DNA of 64,000 nucleotides from Neobacillus cucumis (lineage in GTDB: Bacteria; Bacillota; Bacilli; Bacillales_B; DSM-18226), in NCBI RefSeq assembly GCF_016107705.1, contig NZ_JAEHGC010000021.1, positions 3,812 through 67,811 on the forward strand, written 5' to 3'. The translations under genes and the position numbers were made by a program. Shown piece by piece: positions 52,841 to 62,244 of this stretch (positions are counted from its first letter, which is position 1; every line of letters starts with the position of its first letter). Under the pieces are notes generated by a model. That model saw nothing but the letters and a program-made list of their open reading frames with translations. It was not told the DNA's origin and ran no database searches.

Positions 52841-54775
52841 TTATTTTTTTTTAATCCAAAATTTAATGACATTTTCAGCTTGTTCTGTTTTTAAGAGGGT
52901 GTGACCAGCATTTCTTAACCACGCTGGAAGGTCATTCAAGGCACCCCTGTCTGTCACATGGAGTTCGATTATTTGACCACTTTCCAATGACTCCATACCT
53001 TTTTTAAGTTTAAGGATTGGCATCGGACAAGTTAAACCAGTAACATCTACAAATGCATTAGTCTTTATTTCATTTTTAAATGTTTCCCCAGTTTCATTTG
53101 TTGTGTTATCAACATTTTTGTTTATATTACTCCCAAACACAGAGGAATACGTTTTCCAACCACCATCTATATTAATAGCCTTTAACCCGCTATTATTCAA
53201 GATACGTGTCGCCAAATATCCTCTTAAACCAACCTGACATGATACATAAATTGGTTTATCCTTAGGCAACTGACTCAGTTTACATCTTAAATCATTTAGA
53301 GGAATATTAATTGAGCCTTCAATAAATCCAAATTCACGTTCCATTGGTTCACGAACGTCGATTAACACTCCTCCACCAGCTACAATCTCATCTACTTCAT
53401 GCCACTGAATCATTTCCAAATTGCCTTCGATGATATTAGAAGCCACATAACCAGCCATATTTACTGGGTCTTTTGCTGAAGAATATGGCGGTGCGTAAGA
53501 CAATTCTAAATCTGTTAAATCTTCAACCGTTAATCCACCTTTAATAGCAGTAGCGATTACATCAATGCGCTTATCAACCCCATCAGCTCCAACCGCCTGG
53601 GCACCAAAGATTTTACCTGTATCTTTATCAAACATTAGTTTTAACGCAATTGGTGCTGCTCCAGGATAATACCCTGCGTGGGAACTTGGATGAATATGCA
53701 CCACTTCATATGGTACGCCTAAGCGTTTTAATGTTTTCTCATTGTTGCCGGTTGCTGCAACCGTCAAATCAAATACTTTTGCAATGGAAGTACCCAATGT
53801 TCCTTGATACTCATCCTTTTGACCCATCATATTATTCGCTGCAATGCGCCCTTGGCGGTTTGCTGGTCCTGCAAGAGGTATCATTGCCTTTGTACCACTA
53901 ATATAATCTACAACCTCTACAGCATCGCCAACAGCGTAAATATCCTCATTAGAGGTTTGAAGAAATTCATTTACAATGATTCCTCCACGATCTCCTAACT
54001 CCAAACCTGCACCCTTTGCTAACTCATTTTCTGGTCTAACACCGATAGAAAGAATGGTCATATCTGTTTCGATTTCTGTTCCATCAGAAAGAATAACCTT
54101 CTTTCCTTGGCCGGCAAATGACTCGACACCAATTTCTAATAGCAACTTCACGCCTTTTTCTTTTATATGCGTGTGTAAGATACTAGCCATTTCTATATCG
54201 ATTGGGGTCATGATTTGATTACCCTTTTCGATGATTGTAACTTCTATTCCTCTATCTACCAAGTTTTCAGCCATTTCAATTCCAATAAATCCTCCACCAA
54301 TCACAACTGCTTTTTTAGGATTTTGAGAATCAACAAAGTTTTTGATTTTATCCGTATCAGGAATATTTCTTAACGTAAATAATGTACGATTTTCATTTAA
54401 TCCCGGGATAGGTGGAACAATTGGTCTTGCTCCCGGTGATAATAGTAACTTATCATAGGATTCTTCGTACAATTCTCCAGTTTTTAAATTTCTAATGGTT
54501 ACTTTTTTGTTTTGATGGTCAACGCTTAATGCTTCGCTTAAATTTCGAATATCAAGATTAAAACGTTCTGACATTCCTTTAACGGTTTGTACTAATAATT
54601 TATTTCGATCTTTGATTGTTTCCCCAATATAGTACGGTAATCCACAATTGGCAAATGAAATATGTTCTCCACGTTCAACAAGAACGATTTCTACCTCTTC
54701 ACTAATTCTTCTTAATCTTGCAGCTGCTGTTGCTCCACCAGCTACTCCACCCACTATGATGACTTTTTTCGTCAC
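52841..54775 (-). CDS. CoA-disulfide reductase-rhodanese-TusA triple fusion
   Basis: 644 residues in three parts. (1) A FAD/NAD-dependent CoA-disulfide reductase (about 1-450): FAD site VGGVAGGATAAARLRR, active Cys44 in FANCGLPYYIG, and an NAD motif VVIGGGFIGIEMAENL. (2) A rhodanese domain (about 460-555), Cys in YVSCQVGLRGYLA. (3) A C-terminal TusA domain (about 575-644), Cys in GLTCPMPILKLKK. CoADR-RHD enzymes reduce CoA persulfide or polysulfide; an attached TusA carrier is an extra step. Two operators lie upstream. No other gene shares its transcript. Confidence 0.92.
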   Translation of the reverse strand: MTKKVIIVGGVAGGATAAARLRRISEEVEIVLVERGEHISFANCGLPYYIGETIKDRNKLLVQTVKGMSERFNLDIRNLSEALSVDHQNKKVTIRNLKTGELYEESYDKLLLSPGARPIVPPIPGLNENRTLFTLRNIPDTDKIKNFVDSQNPKKAVVIGGGFIGIEMAENLVDRGIEVTIIEKGNQIMTPIDIEMASILHTHIKEKGVKLLLEIGVESFAGQGKKVILSDGTEIETDMTILSIGVRPENELAKGAGLELGDRGGIIVNEFLQTSNEDIYAVGDAVEVVDYISGTKAMIPLAGPANRQGRIAANNMMGQKDEYQGTLGTSIAKVFDLTVAATGNNEKTLKRLGVPYEVVHIHPSSHAGYYPGAAPIALKLMFDKDTGKIFGAQAVGADGVDKRIDVIATAIKGGLTVEDLTDLELSYAPPYSSAKDPVNMAGYVASNIIEGNLEMIQWHEVDEIVAGGGVLIDVREPMEREFGFIEGSINIPLNDLRCKLSQLPKDKPIYVSCQVGLRGYLATRILNNSGLKAINIDGGWKTYSSVFGSNINKNVDNTTNETGETFKNEIKTNAFVDVTGLTCPMPILKLKKGMESLESGQIIELHVTDRGALNDLPAWLRNAGHTLLKTEQAENVIKFWIKKK

Positions 54776-54832
54776 GTTTATCCCTCCAATTTTATATGTG
54801 ATAATTAAATTCTAATAGAATCATTTATATAT

Positions 54833-54849
54833 ATACCCCTATGGGTTAT
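54833..54849. promoter_or_regulatory. Candidate CstR operator 1 before the CoADR fusion
   Basis: ATACCCCTATGGGTTAT, the promoter-distal of two tandem operators, directly adjoining the site at 54850-54865. Confidence 0.65.
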
Positions 54850-54865
54850 ATACCTATATGGGTAT
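54850..54865. promoter_or_regulatory. Candidate CstR operator 2 before the CoADR fusion
   Basis: ATACCTATATGGGTAT, next to a candidate minus-strand -10 TATAAT (54867-54872 region) with TTTACT 16 bases further upstream. The operators would therefore cover the transcription start. Confidence 0.65.
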
Positions 54866-54944
54866 TATATTATCCAAAAAGTAAAAGTAAAGTTCTTTAA
54901 TGAAAGTTTCACATATTGTTCAAAAGTAAAGGATAAAGCCGACA

Positions 54945-54980
54945 AGAAAAAAGACTCAACCCTTAAATCGGATTGAGCCT
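54945..54980 (-). terminator. Terminator after glmS
   Basis: GGCTCAATCC/GGGTTGAGTC stem with TTTTTT on the minus strand. The rest of the 54776-55028 gap holds the CoADR promoter region. Confidence 0.8.
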
Positions 54981-55028
54981 TAATTTTTATGCATAATCTG
55001 TATTCAACAATAATTATAATTCGCCTGC

Positions 55029-56831
55029 TTATTCAACAGTAACCGATTTTGCTAAGTTACGTGGCTTATCCACGTCACAATCACGGTGAAGTGCTGCATA
55101 GTAGGCAATTAATTGTAATGGTATAACAGAGATAAGTGGTGTTAGTAATTCATGTACTTCCGGAATGACAAAGCTGTCTTCGTCCATATTTAGACCCTTC
55201 ATCGAAATGATGCATGGGTTTGCTCCACGGGCAACGACTTCCTTCACATTTCCGCGAATGCTTAGGTTGACACTTTTTTGTGTAGCTAAAGCAATGATCG
55301 GCGTTCCTTCTTCAATTAAAGCAATCGTGCCATGTTTTAATTCTCCGCCAGCAAAGCCTTCTGCTTGAATATAGGAAATTTCCTTTAGTTTCAAGGATCC
55401 TTCTAAGCATACATAATAGTCAACTCCGCGGCCGATAAAGAAGGCATTTCGTGTTACCGATAAAAACTCTCTTGAGATATGCTCAAACAGCTCTTTTGAG
55501 TCGCAAAGGACTTCCATTGCATTTGCAATAATTCCAAGTTCATGTACCAAGTCAAAGTCAACTTTGATATTTTGACTCTTTGCCGTTACCTCAGCCAGTA
55601 TGGAAAGCACGGCTATTTGGGCTGTATAGGCCTTCGTAGATGCAACCGCAATTTCAGGACCAGCATGGAGTAATAATGTATAATCCGCTTCACGAGAAAG
55701 AGTCGAACCAGGAACGTTCGTAATTGTTAACGCACGATAACCCATTTCCTTTACTTTAACAAGTACAGCACGGCTGTCTGCTGTTTCTCCACTCTGTGTG
55801 ATGAAGATAAACAATGGCTTTTTCGATAGCAGCGGCATATTATAAACAAATTCACTAGCAATATGAACTTCTACTGGAATTTTAGCCATGTTTTCAATCA
55901 GTTGTTTTCCGACAAGACCTGCATTGTAGGATGTTCCAGCAGCAACAATGTAGACACGGTCACTATCATTCATTGCATCGATAATTTCAGAATCAATGGT
56001 TAGTTCCCCTTGCTCATTTTGATACGTTTGAATAATCTTACGCATCACAAGCGGCTGCTCATCGATTTCTTTTATCATGTAATGAGGATATGTGCCCTTC
56101 TCAATATCACTAGCATCCAATTCTGCTTTATACGGTTTGCGGTTGATTGTCTCTCCAGCCAAGTTTTGAATCGTAACTTGGTCTTTCGTAACAATGACAA
56201 CCTCTTTGTCCATAAGCTCTACATATGTGTCTGTAACCTGAAGCATCGCCATCGCATCACTAGCAACAACATTAAAATCGTTTCCTAAACCGACAAGAAG
56301 TGGGCTTTTATTTTTAGCAACGTAAATTGTTTCACGGTGTTGTGCATCTAAAAGAGCAAGAGCATAGGAACCATGTAAAAGAGTTAGTGTTTTACGGAAT
56401 GCTTCTAAAACAGTTAAACCTTCGTTTACAAAGAACTCAATAAGCTGAACAATTACTTCCGTATCCGTTTCACTTTTAAACTCAACATTTGAAAGATATT
56501 CGCGCTTTAAGAGATCGTAATTCTCAATCACACCATTGTGTACGAGCGTAAAACGGTCTGAAGCACTTTGGTGAGGATGGGAATTTGTTTTGCTTGGTAC
56601 ACCATGAGTTGCCCAGCGAGTATGCCCGATTCCAATATGAGCTGTTACATTTCCATCCACAATCTTCCGTAAATCTGCAATGCGGCCCTTTTCTTTGAAT
56701 ACATGAATTCCGTTCCCGTTTTGAAGCGCAATACCTGCTGAGTCATAACCACGGTATTCCAGCTTTTCAAGACCTTTTAATAAAATTTCCTTTGAATCCT
56801 TATTTCCAATATATCCAACAATTCCACACAT
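55029..56831 (-). CDS. glmS: Glucosamine-6-phosphate synthase
   Basis: 600 residues. Makes glucosamine 6-phosphate from fructose 6-phosphate and glutamine, the first step to UDP-GlcNAc. An N-terminal glutaminase domain (nucleophile Cys2 in MCGIVGYIG) and two SIS isomerase domains ([26 protein letters not shown]), ending [12 protein letters not shown], are complete. Its leader contains the glmS ribozyme. It lies downstream of glmM, as in B. subtilis. Confidence 0.98.
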   Translation of the reverse strand: MCGIVGYIGNKDSKEILLKGLEKLEYRGYDSAGIALQNGNGIHVFKEKGRIADLRKIVDGNVTAHIGIGHTRWATHGVPSKTNSHPHQSASDRFTLVHNGVIENYDLLKREYLSNVEFKSETDTEVIVQLIEFFVNEGLTVLEAFRKTLTLLHGSYALALLDAQHRETIYVAKNKSPLLVGLGNDFNVVASDAMAMLQVTDTYVELMDKEVVIVTKDQVTIQNLAGETINRKPYKAELDASDIEKGTYPHYMIKEIDEQPLVMRKIIQTYQNEQGELTIDSEIIDAMNDSDRVYIVAAGTSYNAGLVGKQLIENMAKIPVEVHIASEFVYNMPLLSKKPLFIFITQSGETADSRAVLVKVKEMGYRALTITNVPGSTLSREADYTLLLHAGPEIAVASTKAYTAQIAVLSILAEVTAKSQNIKVDFDLVHELGIIANAMEVLCDSKELFEHISREFLSVTRNAFFIGRGVDYYVCLEGSLKLKEISYIQAEGFAGGELKHGTIALIEEGTPIIALATQKSVNLSIRGNVKEVVARGANPCIISMKGLNMDEDSFVIPEVHELLTPLISVIPLQLIAYYAALHRDCDVDKPRNLAKSVTVE

Positions 56832-56853
56832 AATTTCTTTTCCTCCCTGATTT

Positions 56854-56890
56854 GGGGGGCAAGAATGCTTTGGAGGCTCACCTTGCCCCC
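56854..56890 (-). other. Long stem-loop between ribozyme and glmS ribosome site
   Basis: GGGGGCAAG/CTTGCCCCC, a 9-bp GC-rich stem with a 19-base loop, without a T run, ending 12 bases before the GGGAGG ribosome site. It may stabilise or insulate the cleaved leader. Confidence 0.6.
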
Positions 56891-56934
56891 TTATCTCCGT
56901 TTTTTAGGTATCTGTCTATACCCTTTAAAGCGTG

Positions 56935-57099
56935 AAGCCAATATGTGTGCATTTTCTTCTCTTTGTGCATCGAGTTACCTCAGATGTTTTAAAGAAGAAC
57001 TGACGGTTGTGCATCGCAACCGGGAGGTATCCGCCGAACATTTCGATAAACCTCCTCCTCGTCAACTAATTCAACTCACTATGAATTAGTTCAGGCGCT
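56935..57099 (-). ncRNA. glmS self-cleaving ribozyme / riboswitch
   Basis: On the minus strand the sequence opens AGCGCCTGAACTAATTCA, continues with TTGACGAGGAGGAGGTTTA, TCGAAATGTTCGGCGGATAC, CTCCCGGTTG and a CACAACCG arm, all blocks of the glmS ribozyme core. Cleavage is expected between A57099 and G57098. Glucosamine 6-phosphate acts as cofactor and cleavage leads to glmS mRNA decay. The 3' limit is approximate. Confidence 0.93.
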
Positions 57100-57249
57100 T
57101 TATAAAGTTTTAACTCACTATCCACCTTTCTTTAGTAAGATCTGCTTTTAACAACAAAGCAAATCAATCTTACCTGAATTCAAGATATTCGTCAACTAGG
57201 AAGATAAAGGGATTTTGACTTTTCTTTTACAAGTGAAAAATCATACATA

Positions 57250-57293
57250 ATAAAATATGCATAAGGGATATTAAGGTTCCCTTATGCATATAA
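57250..57293 (-). terminator. Terminator after glmM
   Basis: ATATGCATAAGGGA/TCCCTTATGCATAT 14-bp stem with a T-rich minus-strand tail; glmS is thus mainly its own unit. Confidence 0.8.
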
Positions 57294-57299
57294 AATAGA

Positions 57300-58649
57300 C
57301 TATTCTTTTAATTCCATTTCCTCTTTAACTACCGTTACAATTCGATTCACGTAGGATTCACATAGCTCTTCCGTTGGTGCTTCGACCATTACACGAACTA
57401 GCGGTTCTGTACCGGATGGACGGACAAGCACTCTTCCGTCACCTGCCATTTCGGTTTCCACCTGTTCAATAATTGCTTTTACTTTTTCATTATCCGTTAC
57501 ATGAAGCTTGTCTGTCACTCTTACATTGACAAGCTTCTGCGGAAACTTCTTCATTTCACCGGCTAATTCGGATAATGGCTTATGGGTTGCCTTCATAATA
57601 TTGACCAATTGTAAGCCTGTTAATAGACCATCACCTGTTGTGTTATAGTCAAGGAAAATAATATGACCTGATTGCTCTCCGCCAAGATTATAGCCGCTTT
57701 TCTTCATTTCCTCTACCACATAACGATCGCCCACTGCAGTAGGAACGCTTTTGATTCCATGGCTTTCAAGAGCCTTATAAAAACCAAGATTACTCATAAC
57801 TGTTGAAACAATCGTACCATGCTTTAAACGTCCATGTTCCTTCATGTACTTTCCACATATGTACATAATTTGGTCGCCATCCACGATATTTCCCTTTTCG
57901 TCAATCGCAATCAAGCGATCGCCATCTCCATCAAACGATAAGCCGACATCTGCACCCTTTTCCTTAACTAGTTGAGCCAAAGCCTCGGGATGGGTGGAAC
58001 CAACTCCGGCGTTAATATTCAGTCCATTCGGAGACGCTCCCATGGTCGAAAGGTCTGCATCAAGATCAGCAAATAGATGCGTTGCCAGTGAGGATGTCGC
58101 TCCGTTGGCACAATCTAATGCAATATGGATTCCAGAAAAGTCTTCGTCTACCGTGTGTTTTAAGTATTGAAGATATTTTTGTCCGCCTTCGAAATAGTCC
58201 ATTACTTGGCCTAAATCAGAACCTACTGGCCTTGGTAATTGATCTTCCGGTAAATCAATTAGTTTTTCAATTTCTAATTCTTGTTCATCCGAAAGTTTGA
58301 AACCATCAGGACCAAAAAACTTAATTCCGTTATCCGCTACTGGGTTATGAGAGGCGGAAATCATAACCCCTGCCTGGGCCCCTAACGCTTTGGTTAAATA
58401 AGCAACACCAGGAGTAGAAATAACCCCAAGTCTCATTACTTCTGCACCAATGGACAGTAAACCGGCAACAAGAGCACCTTCCAGCATATGGCCTGATATA
58501 CGAGTGTCACGGCCGATAATGACTTTCGGGCGGTCCTTGTCCTTTGTTAAAACATATCCACCAAAACGCCCTAATTTAAAGGCAAATTCAGGTGTTAATT
58601 CACTATTTGCAACTCCGCGTACTCCATCAGTACCGAAATATTTTCCCAT
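57300..58649 (-). CDS. glmM: Phosphoglucosamine mutase
   Basis: 449 residues. Converts glucosamine 6-phosphate to glucosamine 1-phosphate. The phosphoserine loop is [16 protein letters not shown], the metal loop is [14 protein letters not shown] and the phosphate-binding loop is [21 protein letters not shown] precedes the ATG. Third gene of the cdaA-cdaR-glmM order found in most Bacillota. Confidence 0.98.
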   Translation of the reverse strand: MGKYFGTDGVRGVANSELTPEFAFKLGRFGGYVLTKDKDRPKVIIGRDTRISGHMLEGALVAGLLSIGAEVMRLGVISTPGVAYLTKALGAQAGVMISASHNPVADNGIKFFGPDGFKLSDEQELEIEKLIDLPEDQLPRPVGSDLGQVMDYFEGGQKYLQYLKHTVDEDFSGIHIALDCANGATSSLATHLFADLDADLSTMGASPNGLNINAGVGSTHPEALAQLVKEKGADVGLSFDGDGDRLIAIDEKGNIVDGDQIMYICGKYMKEHGRLKHGTIVSTVMSNLGFYKALESHGIKSVPTAVGDRYVVEEMKKSGYNLGGEQSGHIIFLDYNTTGDGLLTGLQLVNIMKATHKPLSELAGEMKKFPQKLVNVRVTDKLHVTDNEKVKAIIEQVETEMAGDGRVLVRPSGTEPLVRVMVEAPTEELCESYVNRIVTVVKEEMELKE

Positions 58650-58685
58650 TATTAAAATCGCTCCTTCATGAATGTATTGCAGGAT

Positions 58686-59912
58686 TTATGCGTTGTTTTT
58701 AGTTATTGTGACGTTTGCTGAGGATTGATCAAGTTCCCAGTCTACCTCCGAAGGTCCTTCCACTTGAATTTTTACATTATGGTCCCCTTCCTTAAGGTTG
58801 GACACATCGATAAAAACATTAAAATCCTTTGGTGTTAATTTTTTTATCGTGGAACTTGGACCATTTACCATTAAATCGACATTGTTGGGATTGTTTATTT
58901 CCGCAGAATATTGGTCAGATAAACCATCAATTTTTAAAGGAATGGCCGAAATCGTTTTTTCTTCTTGCTTTTTCACCACAATGGTTGCTTTCACCATTTC
59001 CGGCGATACCTTTGTGATTCCATTCGAAATGATGACAGGTAAATCCATTGTCATATTATCATCAATTTTACTTACATCCACCTCAACGCGGACATGGGCA
59101 TTTTTTAAAGCATGCTCACTACCAATGATTACTGCATCCTTTGTATCTAAAGTGATGGAATCAATGGTTACTCCACTAGGCGGTGTTCCGATTTGTTTGA
59201 TATCAATTGGAACCTTTTTACTTATATCCTTGACAGGAATGGTTACCCTTACCGTACCTGGATCAACCTCAACGTCCAATTTATTTAAGTCGCGGTCGAG
59301 AACCTGGATATTCGCTTCCTGTGAAATCGTTTTATTTATCTGGTCTTTAACATTGAGCGTCGCTTTTACATAGCTAATCCGATCAATTAAATTTTTTGCC
59401 CCGGTAATCTTCACTTTATTTGGCTCAACAACGGGCTGCCCCGCTGCAAAGCCTTCCTGAAGCAATCCTTGGTTAAATTCAGTATCCACTTTATATTCTT
59501 GGGTAATTTTCTCTTGAATGGACACATTTACACGGGACGGCTTTATCGTGGCCTTTAACTTATCTGATAAATCCTTTATTTTCAGTTTTACGGTCTGATG
59601 GCCAATCTTGGCCTTTGTTAAATCAACATATACTTCAAAGTTCCGCAAAGCTTTCGCATTTTGAATATGGGTTACCGGTCCTTTTAATGTTAGCTTCACT
59701 TTGTTTGGAATCCCCGATACGACTAAATTTTCCGTATCATAGTAAACTTTTACAGGTACATCATTTAGGGTTTCAGTGGTCTGCTCACCTGGTACATTCA
59801 CACCGGTAAACTTCGTGCTGTTCGTAGTATGGGGAACAGATGAATATAGCAGAACAGCTAGAACCAATGCAAGGATTTTTAAAAACCACCGATTATCCAT
59901 CAGTTTATCCAT
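58686..59912 (-). CDS. cdaR: CdaR, YbbR-repeat regulator of CdaA
   Basis: 408 residues with one N-terminal membrane helix (about 9-25) and an extracytoplasmic region of about four YbbR repeats (each near DVPVKVYYDTENLVVSGIPN-like). It binds and modulates the diadenylate cyclase CdaA. It overlaps the end of cdaA by 8 bases, so translation is coupled. GGGGGAAG before the ATG. Confidence 0.95.
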   Translation of the reverse strand: MDKLMDNRWFLKILALVLAVLLYSSVPHTTNSTKFTGVNVPGEQTTETLNDVPVKVYYDTENLVVSGIPNKVKLTLKGPVTHIQNAKALRNFEVYVDLTKAKIGHQTVKLKIKDLSDKLKATIKPSRVNVSIQEKITQEYKVDTEFNQGLLQEGFAAGQPVVEPNKVKITGAKNLIDRISYVKATLNVKDQINKTISQEANIQVLDRDLNKLDVEVDPGTVRVTIPVKDISKKVPIDIKQIGTPPSGVTIDSITLDTKDAVIIGSEHALKNAHVRVEVDVSKIDDNMTMDLPVIISNGITKVSPEMVKATIVVKKQEEKTISAIPLKIDGLSDQYSAEINNPNNVDLMVNGPSSTIKKLTPKDFNVFIDVSNLKEGDHNVKIQVEGPSEVDWELDQSSANVTITKNNA

Positions 59913-60732
59913 TTTTCTTCCCCCTCCAGTTCCATCGAGCTGAAGACGCCTGTTTGACTTTGGTATTCACTAATAATTCACTCGATAATAATTCTTTAAA
60001 TTCATCGGTGTTTAAATCTCGGTGAAGTTCCCCATTCTTCGTAAGAGAAATTCCACCTGTTTCCTCCGAAACTACCACTGTGATGCTATCTGTTACCTCA
60101 CTAATCCCGAGTGCCGCCCGGTGTCTCGTCCCCAGCTCCTTGGAGATAAAAGGACTCTCTGATAAAGGAAGATAGCAAGCCGCAGCAGATACATTATTTT
60201 TTTGAATAATGACCGCTCCATCATGGAGAGGTGTATTTGGAATAAAAATATTGATGAGTAATTCTGAGGAAATTTTTGAATCTAAAGGAATCCCCGTTTC
60301 AATATAATCACTCATTCCTGTTTCTTTTTCAATCGAAATTAAGGCTCCTATCCGGCGTTTTGCCATATAATCTGTTGCTTTTATAATGGCTGCAATGGTT
60401 TTCTCCGGATCATCGTCATCTGGACTTCCGCTTCTCGAAAAAAACCGTCCCCTGCCCAACTGTTCAAGAGCTCTTCTAAGTTCAGGCTGAAATATAATAA
60501 TAATCGCAAGAAATCCCCAGTTAATGGCCTGTTGCATCATCCAGCTTAATGTTTTTAAGCCTAAGTATTCACTGACTACCCTAACAAGCAGAATTACCAA
60601 AATTCCCTTGAGTAATTGAACGGCCTTTGTTCCTCTTATAACATTAATCAGCTTATAAATGACATACCACACAAGGAGAATATCAACAATACTAGCTAAA
60701 TACTTCCATACTGTGAAATCGGCAAACGGCAT
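59905..60732 (-). CDS. cdaA: CdaA diadenylate cyclase
   Basis: 275 residues: three N-terminal membrane helices (about 8-85) and a DAC domain (about 100-240) with the motifs TPLHDGAVII and LGTRHRAALGISE that bind ATP. It makes c-di-AMP, which in related bacteria controls potassium uptake through KimA and other targets, one of which is encoded elsewhere in this window. ATG 60732 has GGAGG; 8 upstream in-frame codons are dropped. Confidence 0.97.
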   Translation of the reverse strand: MPFADFTVWKYLASIVDILLVWYVIYKLINVIRGTKAVQLLKGILVILLVRVVSEYLGLKTLSWMMQQAINWGFLAIIIIFQPELRRALEQLGRGRFFSRSGSPDDDDPEKTIAAIIKATDYMAKRRIGALISIEKETGMSDYIETGIPLDSKISSELLINIFIPNTPLHDGAVIIQKNNVSAAACYLPLSESPFISKELGTRHRAALGISEVTDSITVVVSEETGGISLTKNGELHRDLNTDEFKELLSSELLVNTKVKQASSARWNWRGKKNG

Positions 60733-60828
60733 TGTTCTTCCTCCGTAATTTTGCATAAGAATCCATGAAATCTAAACCCATGTTATTATAACATAAATCC
60801 AGCTTGTACCTATTATATGTAGTATCAT

Positions 60829-60866
60829 AAAAAAAACAAATCACTCAAATCGGAGTGATTTGTTTT
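60829..60866 (-). terminator. Terminator after rsiW
   Basis: AACAAATCACTC/GAGTGATTTGTT stem with a long T run on the minus strand, separating sigW-rsiW from cdaA. Confidence 0.85.
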
Positions 60867-61493
60867 CTATTGCGTTTCATTTTGGTCAAAAACGTTAATC
60901 ACATCATGTGCGGTCTTTTTCATATAGTACCAAATCCAATCAAAAACCTCGTTCACTTCTTCAATTTTCCCTGTGACATGACCGGCTGAAGCCATATATT
61001 TTTCCCCGTTTATGACTGTAACGTCACCTTGAACTTCCCCTTCAATCTTTAATTTACCATTTCGAACAATGACATCCCCCTTTACTACTTTGCCTTTAGG
61101 AACAATCACTGTATTATTTTGGACAATTAAATTCTTTTGTTTCGAAACAGAAAATTCACGGTTCTGACTCCAGGTTGAGAACAAACTTCCCACCATTAAA
61201 ACAATAAATAGCGATGCCGCGGCCAGTAATGGGTGATTTTTCAGCCAGCGCTCCATCCCCACTTTTTTCTTTTCCTTTGGAAGCTTTGCCATAACATTGG
61301 CTGTGAAGTTAGGTGGCGCCTGCATATTTGATGTGCCTTTCACAAGAGCAACAGTCTTTTTTAATTCATTAAACAAAGTTTCACATTCTTTACAGCTCTG
61401 GAGGTGTTCTCTTAGAATAACTTCATTTTCTGGTGTAATCTCTTCATCTAAAAAGTCATGCATTAATTCAATGATTTGTTCTGGACATTTCAA
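60867..61493 (-). CDS. rsiW: RsiW anti-sigma-W factor
   Basis: 208 residues: an N-terminal zinc-binding anti-sigma domain with HLQSCKECETLF, one membrane helix (about 92-109) and an extracytoplasmic tail rich in beta repeats. It holds sigma-W inactive until proteolysed at two sites under envelope stress. I choose TTG 61493 (GAGGTGAT at 6 bases; (M)KCPEQ matches the B. subtilis start). The gene begins just after the sigW stop. Confidence 0.95.
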   Translation of the reverse strand: MKCPEQIIELMHDFLDEEITPENEVILREHLQSCKECETLFNELKKTVALVKGTSNMQAPPNFTANVMAKLPKEKKKVGMERWLKNHPLLAAASLFIVLMVGSLFSTWSQNREFSVSKQKNLIVQNNTVIVPKGKVVKGDVIVRNGKLKIEGEVQGDVTVINGEKYMASAGHVTGKIEEVNEVFDWIWYYMKKTAHDVINVFDQNETQ

Positions 61494-61509
61494 CCGTATC
61501 ACCTCTTTA

Positions 61510-62073
61510 TCACACATAACGTAATTGTTGCCGTAAAGCTTCCCGCCCGCGGTGAATTCTCGTTTTAACCGTACCTAAGGGCATATCGAGAATTTCACTG
61601 ATTTCGTTTAATGACAACTCTTCAATATATTTTAAGACAATGACTGAGCGATATTTTTCAGGCAGTTTTAAAATTTCCTTTTGAACCGTTTCATGGAGCT
61701 CTAAGCTTTCCACTTCACTCTCGGGTGGTTTTGTCTGCGAGGGTATTTGCGAATACATGGTAAGCCCCTCGGTTCCGGCTACTTCTGCATCTAAATAATA
61801 ATCTGGTTTCTTTTTTCGAATGCGATCAATACAAAGATTTGTTGCAATTCGAAAAAGCCAGGTTGAAAATTTTAAATCTTGATTAAAGGTATGGATATTC
61901 ATATAAGCACGTAGAAAAGCTTCTTGGGCAAGGTCTTCTGCTTCATGCCGATTTCCAATCATTCGGTAACAAAGCTGATACACGCTATTCTTATAAATCT
62001 CGACAATATCGGCAAATGCGTCTTGGTCTCCCTTTAATACTTGCTTAATTCTCTTTTTAATGACCGCTTCCAT
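61510..62073 (-). CDS. sigW: ECF sigma factor SigW
   Basis: 187 residues. ECF sigma factor for cell-envelope and antimicrobial stress. Region 2 (AEDLAQEAFLRAYMNI, TWLFRIATNLCIDRIRKK) and region 4 (ILKLPEKYRSVIVLKY, GTVKTRIHRGREALR) are intact. GGAGG precedes the ATG. Its own consensus promoter lies upstream. It is followed by its anti-sigma factor. Confidence 0.97.
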   Translation of the reverse strand: MEAVIKKRIKQVLKGDQDAFADIVEIYKNSVYQLCYRMIGNRHEAEDLAQEAFLRAYMNIHTFNQDLKFSTWLFRIATNLCIDRIRKKKPDYYLDAEVAGTEGLTMYSQIPSQTKPPESEVESLELHETVQKEILKLPEKYRSVIVLKYIEELSLNEISEILDMPLGTVKTRIHRGREALRQQLRYV

Positions 62074-62108
62074 CTATTTACCTCCGCTCTGATGCGGCTA
62101 TACGATAC

Positions 62109-62134
62109 TACGAATCGATAGCGAAAAAGTTTCG
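62109..62134 (-). promoter_or_regulatory. Sigma-W autoregulatory promoter
   Basis: On the minus strand CGAAAC, 16 bases, CGTA, matching the sigma-W consensus TGAAAC-N16-CGTA with one mismatch, 35 bases before the sigW start. Confidence 0.85.
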
Positions 62135-62217
62135 TTTTGAGCGAAAAACTTCTCAATACCTTTAATATTAACAAAAATTTACTAAACGCGCGCGGAAACT
62201 GAATTTTAGTAGAAAAA

Positions 62218-62244
62218 TAAAAAAGCAGCCGAGGCTGCTTTTTT
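62218..62244. terminator. Terminator after rocF
   Basis: AAAAAAGCAGCC/GGCTGCTTTTTT stem with a 2-base loop, overlapping the rocF stop region; works in either direction. Confidence 0.8.

Noticed and set aside
56865..57089. 74-codon plus-strand open frame upstream of glmS
   Set aside because: It is the complement of the glmS ribozyme.
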